The notes below the pieces were generated by a model. The model saw nothing but the letters and a program-made list of their open reading frames with translations, was not told the DNA's origin and searched no databases. A stretch of 5,267 bases of DNA, taken from NCBI GenBank assembly GCA_023436775.1, contig JAEZHW010000008.1:1-5267 (forward strand). The letters are read 5' to 3'. This document shows, one piece after another, positions 1 through 5,142 of this stretch. Numbering within the stretch: position 1 is the first letter of the stretch; each line of letters opens with the position of its first letter. Source of the DNA: Actinomycetes bacterium (GTDB lineage: Bacteria > Actinomycetota > Actinomycetes > Actinomycetales > Microbacteriaceae). Both the position numbers and the translations under genes were made by a program.

Positions 1-21
1 GCGACGCACTCAGTGCGTCGC
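1..21 (-). terminator. Probable terminator palindrome downstream of the rimK-like gene
   Basis: Bases 1-10 (gcgacgcact) and 12-21 (agtgcgtcgc) form a perfect 10-bp inverted repeat around a single central base, 16 bp beyond the stop codon of the minus-strand ligase gene. A GC-rich stem at this position fits an intrinsic terminator. The stem reaches the window edge, so I cannot see whether a T-run follows on the minus strand or whether the palindrome is longer. It could also serve a convergent gene outside the window. Confidence 0.5.
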
Positions 22-37
22 CCTCCCGCATTTCGGT

Positions 38-1249
38 CTAGCTGCCAGCGTTGCCCTGCTCGGCCTGGCGCATCGAGGCCTTGGTAAGCCGGCGCACCCG
101 GGCACGGCGCTTGCGGCGCTCCGGAATCATCGAGCGCATCTCCTCCAGCTTGCCGAAGCACAGCAGCCGGTCGCCGGCCTCGAGCACGACGTTCTTGCGC
201 GGATTCGGGATGACCTGGGTACCGCGGTGCAGGGTCAGCACGGTGATGTCGCGTTCCCACAGACCGAGTTCGCCCATCGCCTTACCGACCATATCGGCCG
301 AGCCGTGCACGATGATCTCGGCGACGCCGTATCCGGTGGACACCGACAGGCGCTGACGCACGTCGATCTCAGGGAAGGCGACCTGATTGGCGATGTGGTC
401 GATGATGGCGCCGGCCACGTCGAGGCGCGTGGCCGTCTCGATGCCCTGCAGTCCGGGCGACGAATTGACCTCCATCACCAGCGGGCCGTCATCGCCCTCC
501 AACATGTCGACGCCGGCGACTTTCAGACCCATAATCTGCGCCGAGCGGACCGCGACCTGCGCGTACTCGGGCGAGAGCTCGACCGGCTCCACCGAGCCGC
601 CACGGTGCACGTTCGAGCGGAACTCGTCGCCATGGGCGCTACGGCGCATCGCCGCCACCACGCGGTCGCCGACCACGAGCGCACGGATGTCACGGCCGCG
701 GCTCTCCTTGATGAAGCGCTGGATGAGCACGTTCTGGTTCGTGGAGTGCAGCGTCTCGATGATCGCCTCGGCGACCTTCGCCTCCGGGGCAAGGATCACG
801 CCGATGCCCTGCGTACCGTCGAGCAGTTTGATGACCACCGGGGCGCCGCCCACCGCCTCGATGGCGGGCCGCACGTCGGCGCGGTTGCGCACGAAGGCGG
901 TCTGCGGCATCGGAATGTCGTGTCGGCTCAGGATCTGACTGGCGCGCAACTTGTCGCGGGCGTTGACGATACCGTTCGCCGTATTCGGCGTGTACACGTC
1001 CATCTGTTCGAACTGGCGCACCACCGCGGTGCCGAAGAAGGTGATGGAGCGGCCGATGCGCGGCAGCACCGCGTCGTAGTCGCTGAGGCGCTTACCGTTG
1101 TACTGCAGGTCCGGCGCATCCTGTGTCAGGTCGATCGCGAAGCGCAAGGTGTTCAATACCCGCACGTCATGGCCACGGTCGATGGCAGCCTGCAGGAGCC
1201 GCTGCGTGGAGTACGCGCGCGGGGCGCGAGAAAGAATTGCGAGCTTCAT
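38..1249 (-). CDS. rimK: RimK-type alpha-L-glutamate ligase with C-terminal TrkA-C (RCK_C) domain
   Basis: This is an ATP-grasp ligase of the RimK family (403 aa). In E. coli, RimK adds glutamate residues to the C-terminus of ribosomal protein S6 in the cytoplasm, using ATP. The first ~290 residues follow E. coli RimK closely. They show the MKLAILSR start, a PRIG segment (63-66), K141 in the VVIKL strand, the glycine-rich loop DGTQGIGV (144-151), RDIRALVVG (186-194), RSNVHRGG (211-218), and the metal- and ATP-binding end VMEVNSSPGL with E260 and N262. Residues ~300-370 match a TrkA-C/RCK_C domain (GYGVAEIIV, then VLEAGDRLLCFG). That domain is absent from the ~300-aa E. coli enzyme. A very basic tail follows (378-395). 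The frame stays open 38 codons upstream, but the conserved MKLAILSR and an AGGTG ribosome-binding site (1256-1260), 6 nt before the ATG, fix the start at 1249. The target being S6 is inferred from the family. Confidence 0.9.
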   Translation of the reverse strand: MKLAILSRAPRAYSTQRLLQAAIDRGHDVRVLNTLRFAIDLTQDAPDLQYNGKRLSDYDAVLPRIGRSITFFGTAVVRQFEQMDVYTPNTANGIVNARDKLRASQILSRHDIPMPQTAFVRNRADVRPAIEAVGGAPVVIKLLDGTQGIGVILAPEAKVAEAIIETLHSTNQNVLIQRFIKESRGRDIRALVVGDRVVAAMRRSAHGDEFRSNVHRGGSVEPVELSPEYAQVAVRSAQIMGLKVAGVDMLEGDDGPLVMEVNSSPGLQGIETATRLDVAGAIIDHIANQVAFPEIDVRQRLSVSTGYGVAEIIVHGSADMVGKAMGELGLWERDITVLTLHRGTQVIPNPRKNVVLEAGDRLLCFGKLEEMRSMIPERRKRRARVRRLTKASMRQAEQGNAGS

Positions 1250-1255
1250 GGGCGG

Positions 1256-1260
1256 CACCT
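1256..1260 (-). promoter_or_regulatory. Ribosome binding site deciding the rimK start
   Basis: The minus strand reads AGGTG, then 6 nt, then ATG at 1249-1247. This supports the internal ATG over the longer open frame that begins at 1363. The site lies within the very short gap between the two divergent genes. Confidence 0.6.
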
Positions 1261-1263
1261 GGG

Positions 1264-1755
1264 ATGATGGTTGTTGTGAACGTGCACACTCATTCAACCA
1301 CTCCTGCGGGGTGGCGCGAGTGGGTGCGCCTGCCGGGGGTGGAAAACCAGTGGCTGAAGGCAAAACTGGACACCGGTGCCCGCTCCTCTTCGCTGCACGC
1401 TGAGGATGTGGAAGTCTATGAGCAGGACGGCGTGGAACGCGTCCGGTGCCGGGTTCGCCCGTGGCAGGCCTCCGACCTCGACATCCACGATCTCGATCTG
1501 CCGGTCCACGATCACCGCAGCGTTCGCTCCTCGAACGGACAAGTCGAGGACCGAATCGTCGTACTGCTCGACATCGAACTGCTGGGCCGCATCATCCCCG
1601 CCGAGGTGACGCTCACCAACCGCGACCTGATGGGGTTCCGCATGCTGATCGGCCGCCAGGCGCTGCGCCAAGGCTTCCTCGTCGACTCCAGCCGCAGCTA
1701 CCTCAGCGAGCGCGCCCCGCGCGAACTGCGCCGCCGCAACCGCGGCCTCGCCTAG
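1264..1755 (+). CDS. Retropepsin-like 'ATP-dependent zinc protease' family protein (RimB-like)
   Basis: A small protein (163 aa from ATG 1264) of the family annotated as putative ATP-dependent zinc protease (Pfam Zn_protease), whose fold resembles half of a retroviral aspartic protease. Visible hallmarks are GWREWVRLPG (16-25), KAKLDTGARSSSLHA with the Asp-Thr-Gly-Ala signature at 36-39, a central R-S-x-x-G-x-x-E-D-R stretch, the EVTLTNRDLMGFRMLIGRQAL block and a basic C-terminus. No HExxH zinc motif is present, so the family's 'zinc' name is probably misleading. From memory, rimB of the Pseudomonas fluorescens rimABK operon belongs here and acts with RimK, so a role in removing glutamate tails is inferred. 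The start is uncertain: ATG 1264, ATG 1267 and GTG 1276 are all in frame, and none has a strong ribosome-binding site. GTG 1276 has an extended -10-like TGGGATGAT 7 nt upstream and could be leaderless. The conserved domain begins after all three. Confidence 0.82.
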   Translation: MMVVVNVHTHSTTPAGWREWVRLPGVENQWLKAKLDTGARSSSLHAEDVEVYEQDGVERVRCRVRPWQASDLDIHDLDLPVHDHRSVRSSNGQVEDRIVVLLDIELLGRIIPAEVTLTNRDLMGFRMLIGRQALRQGFLVDSSRSYLSERAPRELRRRNRGLA

Positions 1756-1800
1756 CCGTCCCTTCCTGGTCCAGGCGCCGGTGGTACTACTTCTGAGCCG
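1756..1800. other. Convergent intergenic gap, no clear terminator
   Basis: These 45 bp separate the stop codons of two convergent genes. I find only the palindrome CCTGGTCCAGG (1766-1776) and a GGCGCC motif (1774-1779) that recurs just inside yaeQ (1804-1809). Neither is followed by a T-run in either direction, so no intrinsic terminator can be called. Confidence 0.4.
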
Positions 1801-2343
1801 TTAGGCGCCGACGACGTGCTCGTGGATGCCGCCCGCGACCGTGTGGCCGTTGATGGTGGCGTAGAGCTGGCCTTCGGTGCGGGACAGCGTCACGGTGTTG
1901 CGGCGCTCGAGGCGGCTGGCGAGTTCGTCAATAAAGCCGTCATCGAAACTGTTGAACGCGATCGCATCGGCCTGGTGGATCTTCTTGCCGACATAGCGAG
2001 CGAGCAGGCGGCTCGGCTCGCGGTGTGTGTAGACGGCGCAGCGGTCAGCGGCCTTGCTGCCCTGGTGCAGCCGCTCCGGTTCGGGCGCACCCACTTCGAT
2101 CCAGGCGAGGAGACGGCCGGTCAGGTCTCGAATCATCACCGCTGGCTCGTCGGTGGCTGCGATGCCGTCGCTGAACTCGATGCCTTCCTGATACTCGAGC
2201 AGGTACGCCAGCAGTCGCGTCACCATGAACCCGCCGGTCTCGGACGGGTGCTGCGCGAGGCGCAGTGACAGCGACTCGTACACGCCCCGATCCACGTCCG
2301 CCAATTCGACCTCGAAGGTGTGCATCGTCGCGCCAATAGCCAT
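1801..2343 (-). CDS. yaeQ: YaeQ family protein (PD-(D/E)XK nuclease fold)
   Basis: A 180-aa protein that aligns over its full length with E. coli YaeQ (181 aa). The start MAIGATMHTFEVELADVDR parallels MALKATIYKATVNVADLDR, and the family motif LAQHPSET lies at 29-36. Crystal structures of YaeQ proteins show a variant of the PD-(D/E)XK nuclease fold. Here the likely acidic and basic positions are kept: D65-E66-P67, E83 in WIEVG, and K97 in the SKAAD helix. The biological role is unsettled: older reports linked it to RfaH-like effects, and nuclease activity has not been generally shown as far as I know. The frame stays open 36 codons upstream, but the alignment supports ATG 2343. No strong Shine-Dalgarno is present. 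A TAGGCT -10-like box (2352-2357) lies 8 nt before the ATG, so an own leaderless transcript is possible. Otherwise it may be co-transcribed with the lipoprotein gene 47 bp upstream. Confidence 0.88.
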   Translation of the reverse strand: MAIGATMHTFEVELADVDRGVYESLSLRLAQHPSETGGFMVTRLLAYLLEYQEGIEFSDGIAATDEPAVMIRDLTGRLLAWIEVGAPEPERLHQGSKAADRCAVYTHREPSRLLARYVGKKIHQADAIAFNSFDDGFIDELASRLERRNTVTLSRTEGQLYATINGHTVAGGIHEHVVGA

Positions 2344-2390
2344 AGTCCCCGAGCCTACCGGGACTCGTGCGAGGGCGAACGCGCGGACAG

Positions 2391-2951
2391 TCAGTAGGAC
2401 GGGATCATCGGCTGCGGATAGCCGAGTTGCTCCGCGACTTCCTGGACGCAATTCGCTGCAGTGGCAAGCCGAGGCATGTCTTTGCGACCTTCCGGGGCAA
2501 GCTCCGTAAACCGGATTGCCGTTGGTGAAGCCTCGTATCCCTGCTCCGCCATGCAGTGCTTGGTTGCGCTCATGACATCAACCGCGACGGTTCCGCCGCC
2601 CTGCGCGTGCCAGGCATCGGAGACCCGAATTGAATACGCCCGGGAACAGTCTACGGTGATGCGTCCCGCATCGGACTCGGTGTGATCCCGGTACTCAATC
2701 ATGCCTGCGAGGTACTCCACATTGATCGGATCGGCCGGATCCGGCACCCAGCCGAGACCTCTGTCCGTCATGCAGTCGATGCTCGCTTGTTGCACCTGCA
2801 GATATTCCGCCGCAGTCACCTGACCGTCAGCCAATACTTCGTCCTGCAAAGCGTGTCCAGCGCTCAGCGATGAGTCAGCGCACCCAGTAGCGACGAGCGC
2901 GAGTGCCACGGTGGCGCCCGCTGCCAAAACTCTCAGCTGTCGAACCCGCAT
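2391..2951 (-). CDS. Small cysteine-containing lipoprotein, function unknown
   Basis: A predicted exported lipoprotein of 186 aa. Residues 1-20 form a signal peptide: basic MRVRQLR, then a hydrophobic AAGATVALALV core. It ends in the lipobox-like VATGC, with the lipidated Cys at 24; the -3 residue is Ala, slightly off consensus. The mature part has four more cysteines (60, 102, 133, 168), enough for two disulfides outside the cell. Three of them sit in similar short contexts (IDCMTDRGL, KHCMAEQGY, ANCVQEVAEQLGY), which hints at repeated small helical units. The segment ADGQVTAAEYLQVQQASIDCM (41-61) resembles a pattern I associate with small actinobacterial lipoproteins of unknown function. 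I cannot assign a function. A GTG three bases earlier (2954) is in frame, but GGAGGT at 2956-2961 spaces correctly only for ATG 2951. Local GC looks slightly lower than in neighbouring genes on the few lines I counted by hand. Confidence 0.8.
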   Translation of the reverse strand: MRVRQLRVLAAGATVALALVATGCADSSLSAGHALQDEVLADGQVTAAEYLQVQQASIDCMTDRGLGWVPDPADPINVEYLAGMIEYRDHTESDAGRITVDCSRAYSIRVSDAWHAQGGGTVAVDVMSATKHCMAEQGYEASPTAIRFTELAPEGRKDMPRLATAANCVQEVAEQLGYPQPMIPSY

Positions 2952-2955
2952 CACG

Positions 2956-2963
2956 ACCTCCCC
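2956..2963 (-). promoter_or_regulatory. Strong Shine-Dalgarno (GGGGAGGT) for the lipoprotein gene
   Basis: The minus strand reads GGGGAGGT, then CGTG, then ATG. The GGAGGT core is 4 nt from ATG 2951 but only 1 nt from the in-frame GTG at 2954, so it selects the ATG. It is the best ribosome-binding site in the window. Confidence 0.8.
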
Positions 2964-2969
2964 GCCGTT

Positions 2970-2983
2970 CGGAAGCGCTTTCA
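2970..2983 (-). promoter_or_regulatory. LacI/GalR-type operator-like palindrome
   Basis: The minus strand reads TGAAAGCGCTTCCG. This has a perfect AAGCGCTT core and differs at two bases from the symmetric TGAAAGCGCTTTCA, the form typical of LacI/GalR-family and cre-like sites with a central CG. It begins 9 nt after the -10 box, so it would cover roughly +3 to +16 of the predicted transcript, a good place for repression. No cognate regulator is encoded in the window, and the assignment rests on pattern alone. Confidence 0.45.
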
Positions 2984-2992
2984 GTCTTCGTC

Positions 2993-3021
2993 ATGATAGA
3001 GCAGAGGGGGCCTCAGGTCAA
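2993..3021 (-). promoter_or_regulatory. Sigma-70-type promoter of the lipoprotein gene
   Basis: The minus strand has TTGACC (3021-3016), a 17-bp spacer and TATCAT (2998-2993). Both hexamers match consensus at 5 of 6 positions with ideal spacing. Transcription would start near 2985-2987, giving a leader of about 35 nt that carries the operator-like palindrome and the Shine-Dalgarno. It lies in the 129-bp gap behind the SDR-like gene, whose stop is at 3081, and may also drive yaeQ. Confidence 0.75.
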
Positions 3022-3080
3022 CGACAGGGCTTCTCGCGCTCCGTGGTTTCACCGCCGATGGCTGTACCACCCGCACCAAC

Positions 3081-4553
3081 TCACCACGCGCTCGGGCGGT
3101 AGTCCTTCAGGAAGACGCCGAACAGGTCCTCGCCGGCCTCGCCGCGCACGATCGGGTCGTAGACGCGGGCGGCGCCGTCGACCAGGTCCAGCGGGGCGTG
3201 GAATCCTTCTTCGGCGAGGCGCACCTTCGTCGGGTGTGGCCGCTCGTCCGTGATCCAACCGGTGTCCACGCTCGTCATCAGGATGCCGTCAGTCTCGAAC
3301 ATCTCGCGCGAGGAGGTGCGAGTCAGCATGTTGACCGCCGCCTTCGCCATGTTCGTGTGCGGGTGCCCGGGACCCTTGTAGCCGCGATTGAAGACGCCCT
3401 CCATCGCGCTGACGTTGACCACGTAGGTGCGCCGCGCCGGGCTCGCCGCCATCGACGCGCGCAGCTTCGAGATCAGCAGGAACGGCGCAGTCGTGTTCGC
3501 CAACTGCACTTCCAGCATCTCCAGCGGCTCGACCTCGCCGACGCGTTGCGTCCACGAGTTCACCGGCGCCAGGTCCGGCACCAGGCCGCCAGCGTCGATG
3601 GCCGTGCCCGCGGCGAGGCGTTCCAGCGAGCTGGATCCAGCCGTCATTGCCAGATCGGTCAGCTGCGCGGCGCGGTCTGCCGCCGCGGCCAGGATTGGGT
3701 GTGCCGACACTGACCGTTCGAGCGCCTGCGGGTGTGCATCGTTCGTGTGACCGAAGGTGACCAGCTCGGGCAGCGGCCCGTCCGGCAGCGGCGCCAGTTC
3801 TGCCTCGACCAGCGGCTGATACGCGCCGGGCGAGCGACGTACCGTCTGGGTGGCGTTGTTGATGAGGATGTCGAGGTGGCCGGCCGCTGCGACGTCGTCA
3901 GCGAGCCCGATCACCTGTGCCGGGTCGCGCAGGTCGATGCCGACCACTTTGAGGCGGTGCAGCCAGTCCCCCGAATCCGGCAGGCTGCTGAAGCGGCGGA
4001 CCGCATCGCGCGGGAAGCGGGTCGTAATGGTGGTGTGGGCGCCGTCACGCAGCAGGCGCAACGCGATGTACATGCCGATCTTCGCGCGACCGCCGGTGAG
4101 CAGCGCGCGGCGATCCGTCAGGTCGGTCCGGGCGTCACGCTTGGCGTGGTTCAGTTCCGCGCAGGTCGGGCAGAGCTGGTGGTAGAAGGCGTCGACGACG
4201 GTGTAGTCCTGCTTGCAGATGTAGCAGGCCCGCGCCTTGCGCAGGATCCCGGCGGTCGGCGCCGTGGTGGACGTACTGATGGGGATGCCCCGCGTCTCGT
4301 CGTCGATCCGGTCAGGCGCGCCAGTGGCGGTGGCTGCGACGACGGCGCGGTCCGCTTCCCCGTCCCGCTGGCGTGCCTCTACCCGGCGAGCCACTTTCAC
4401 TGCCTTGAACATGCGTCCCGTGGCGCGCCGAACCGCGATAAAGTCCGGGTGCTCCTGGTCCACCGTGTCCAGCATATCCAGTACGCGCAGGGTCGCCGCG
4501 AGGTCGTCTGGGTCGATGCCGCTGGGCTGGTGGTCTATCGGTTCTTCAAGCAC
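3081..4553 (-). CDS. Atypical SDR-like oxidoreductase with N-terminal CxxC-CxxC zinc-ribbon-like module
   Basis: A 490-aa protein with three parts. An N-terminal helical stretch (~15-65) is followed by an Ala/Thr/Ser-rich linker. A probable zinc-binding knuckle follows, C110-x2-C113...C128-x2-C131. A Rossmann domain of the short-chain dehydrogenase/reductase superfamily begins at ~148. The nucleotide loop is TGGRAKIG (153-160), where the usual TGxxxGxG has Lys at the second Gly. NNA (232-234) follows LDILI. S382 sits in NVSAMEG. The YxxxK position reads T400-N-M-A-K404, so the Lys is kept but the catalytic Tyr is replaced. An insertion of ~100 residues (~240-340) follows NNA. I recall this combination (TGGRxKIG, HPHTNMAKAA, N-terminal CxxC pair) from a family of uncharacterised bacterial and fungal SDR-like proteins, so it is likely a family trait and not damage. 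Substrate and activity are unknown. GTG 4553 is chosen because the open frame further upstream (to 4877) is antisense to the Nudix gene, and a TAGAAT box lies 5 nt before it. Confidence 0.85.
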   Translation of the reverse strand: MLEEPIDHQPSGIDPDDLAATLRVLDMLDTVDQEHPDFIAVRRATGRMFKAVKVARRVEARQRDGEADRAVVAATATGAPDRIDDETRGIPISTSTTAPTAGILRKARACYICKQDYTVVDAFYHQLCPTCAELNHAKRDARTDLTDRRALLTGGRAKIGMYIALRLLRDGAHTTITTRFPRDAVRRFSSLPDSGDWLHRLKVVGIDLRDPAQVIGLADDVAAAGHLDILINNATQTVRRSPGAYQPLVEAELAPLPDGPLPELVTFGHTNDAHPQALERSVSAHPILAAAADRAAQLTDLAMTAGSSSLERLAAGTAIDAGGLVPDLAPVNSWTQRVGEVEPLEMLEVQLANTTAPFLLISKLRASMAASPARRTYVVNVSAMEGVFNRGYKGPGHPHTNMAKAAVNMLTRTSSREMFETDGILMTSVDTGWITDERPHPTKVRLAEEGFHAPLDLVDGAARVYDPIVRGEAGEDLFGVFLKDYRPSAW

Positions 4554-4558
4554 ACGCC

Positions 4559-4564
4559 ATTCTA
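4559..4564 (-). promoter_or_regulatory. -10 box (TAGAAT) for a probable leaderless SDR-like mRNA
   Basis: The minus strand reads TAGAAT, then GGCGT, then GTG at 4553. The hexamer matches TATAAT at 5 of 6 positions and sits 5 nt before the start codon, so transcription would begin at or next to the GTG with no leader. No Shine-Dalgarno and no good -35 hexamer are visible. Leaderless mRNAs are common in actinobacteria. Confidence 0.5.
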
Positions 4565-4586
4565 TTCGCTGCGGCGTCCGCGCCCC

Positions 4587-4595
4587 TGATAGCGT
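4587..4595 (+). promoter_or_regulatory. Extended -10 (TGATAGCGT) for a probable leaderless Nudix mRNA
   Basis: TGA-TAGCGT has the TGn extension and a TAnnnT hexamer (4590-4595), and ends 6 nt before GTG 4602. This spacing would place the transcription start at the start codon. No clear -35 is seen. The GCCGGG between the box and the GTG is not a convincing Shine-Dalgarno. Confidence 0.45.
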
Positions 4596-4601
4596 GCCGG
4601 G

Positions 4602-4994
4602 GTGGACTCTGCACGCACCATCACCGTCTCGGCCGCTGTCATCACTGACAAGGCGGGGCGCTTGCTGCTGGTCCGCAAGCGCGGCACGGACGCCTTCATG
4701 CAGCCGGGCGGCAAGCCCGAGCCGGGCGAATCGCCGGCCGAGACCCTGGTGCGCGAGCTCGCCGAAGAGATCGGCGTGACAGTGGATGTTGCCGCGCTCG
4801 AGCCCTTGGGCCGCTTCACTGCCGCAACGGCGAATGAGCCAGGGTTCCTGTTGCTCGCGGACGTTTTCCGGGTCCATGTTGGAGCACAGCGGCCGCTGCC
4901 CGCCGCCGAGATCGCGGAGCTGATGTGGGCGACGCGAGCCGATGCCGGCCGCGTGTCGATCGCGCCCCTGGCGCTCGAATTCTTCCTGCCCTGA
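4602..4994 (+). CDS. Nudix hydrolase
   Basis: A compact single-domain Nudix hydrolase (130 aa). Enzymes of this type cleave nucleoside diphosphates linked to another group, using Mg or Mn ions. The 23-residue Nudix box is perfect at residues 37-59 (G-x5-E-x7-RELAEEIGV): G37, E43, R51, E52, E55, E56 and G58 are all present. Before it comes the usual strand with a basic RKRGTDAFMQPGG. After it comes a hydrophobic core strand (GFLLLADVFRVHV) and a final AEIAELMWATRADA segment typical of MutT-like proteins. The substrate cannot be told from the sequence; oxidised nucleotides and ADP-ribose-type compounds are both possible. Start GTG 4602 is 48 bp from the divergent SDR-like start, and the protein begins just before the first conserved strand. 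Downstream it converges on the rRNA operon. Confidence 0.9.
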   Translation: MDSARTITVSAAVITDKAGRLLLVRKRGTDAFMQPGGKPEPGESPAETLVRELAEEIGVTVDVAALEPLGRFTAATANEPGFLLLADVFRVHVGAQRPLPAAEIAELMWATRADAGRVSIAPLALEFFLP

Positions 4995-5045
4995 CGCGGG
5001 GCTCCTGGCGGCTCTTCCCCGAGCAATTCCGCCTGTACAACGCAG

Positions 5046-5090
5046 AAAAGCCCCGATTCAGGGGCGTCGTAACGCTCCCGAATCGGGGCT
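5046..5090 (-). terminator. Intrinsic terminator of the rRNA operon
   Basis: The perfect 11-bp arms agccccgattc (5049-5059) and gaatcggggct (5080-5090) continue inward, after one mismatch, through seven further pairs (one G-U) to a 4-nt loop (5068-5071). On the minus strand the stem is followed at once by TTTT (5049-5046, shared with the stem base) and then CTGCG. It lies about 50 bp past the 5S gene and is oriented to end rRNA transcription. The same stem could also slow transcription arriving from the convergent Nudix gene, but no T-run follows on that strand. Confidence 0.82.
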
Positions 5091-5096
5091 GAATGC

Positions 5097-5134
5097 GTAA
5101 GAGGGACCATCCATCAGTGGATGATCCCTCTTAC
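5097..5134 (-). terminator. First stem-loop after 5S rRNA (tandem terminator or processing hairpin)
   Basis: A perfect 10-bp inverted repeat gtaagaggga / tccctcttac (5097-5106, 5125-5134) extends, after one mismatch, by six more pairs to the 4-nt loop tcag (5114-5117). It begins 8 bp beyond the 5S 3' end. On the minus strand no T-run follows, so it may be a weak first terminator, a 3' stabilising or processing structure, or one half of a tandem terminator with the hairpin at 5046-5090. Confidence 0.6.
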
Positions 5135-5142
5135 TAAAGTAA

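Noticed and set aside
227..1267. Long plus-strand open frame (346 codons) opposite the RimK-like gene
   Set aside because: It is antisense to a gene with clear family motifs. Its protein is rich in His, Arg, Asp and Val with no recognisable domain, as expected for a mirror frame in high-GC DNA.
1275..1288. CRP-like palindrome TGTG-N6-CACA near the divergent starts
   Set aside because: The CRP consensus has 8 bases between TGTG and CACA, but here there are 6. It also lies within the coding start of the protease, so chance is the simpler explanation.
1250..1363. 38-codon N-terminal extension of the RimK-like frame
   Set aside because: The conserved family start MKLAILSR and an AGGTG site place the start at 1249. 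The extension overlaps the divergent protease gene.
2344..2451. 36-codon N-terminal extension of YaeQ
   Set aside because: It would overlap the end of the lipoprotein gene on the same strand, and the alignment with E. coli YaeQ begins at ATG 2343.
3732..4589. Plus-strand open frame (285 codons) opposite the SDR-like gene
   Set aside because: It is a mirror frame of a well-supported coding region, with biased composition and no recognisable motif.
4554..4877. N-terminal extension of the SDR-like frame up to 4877
   Set aside because: This part is antisense to the Nudix gene, whose perfect Nudix box is certain. The GTG at 4553 with a -10 box just ahead is a better start.
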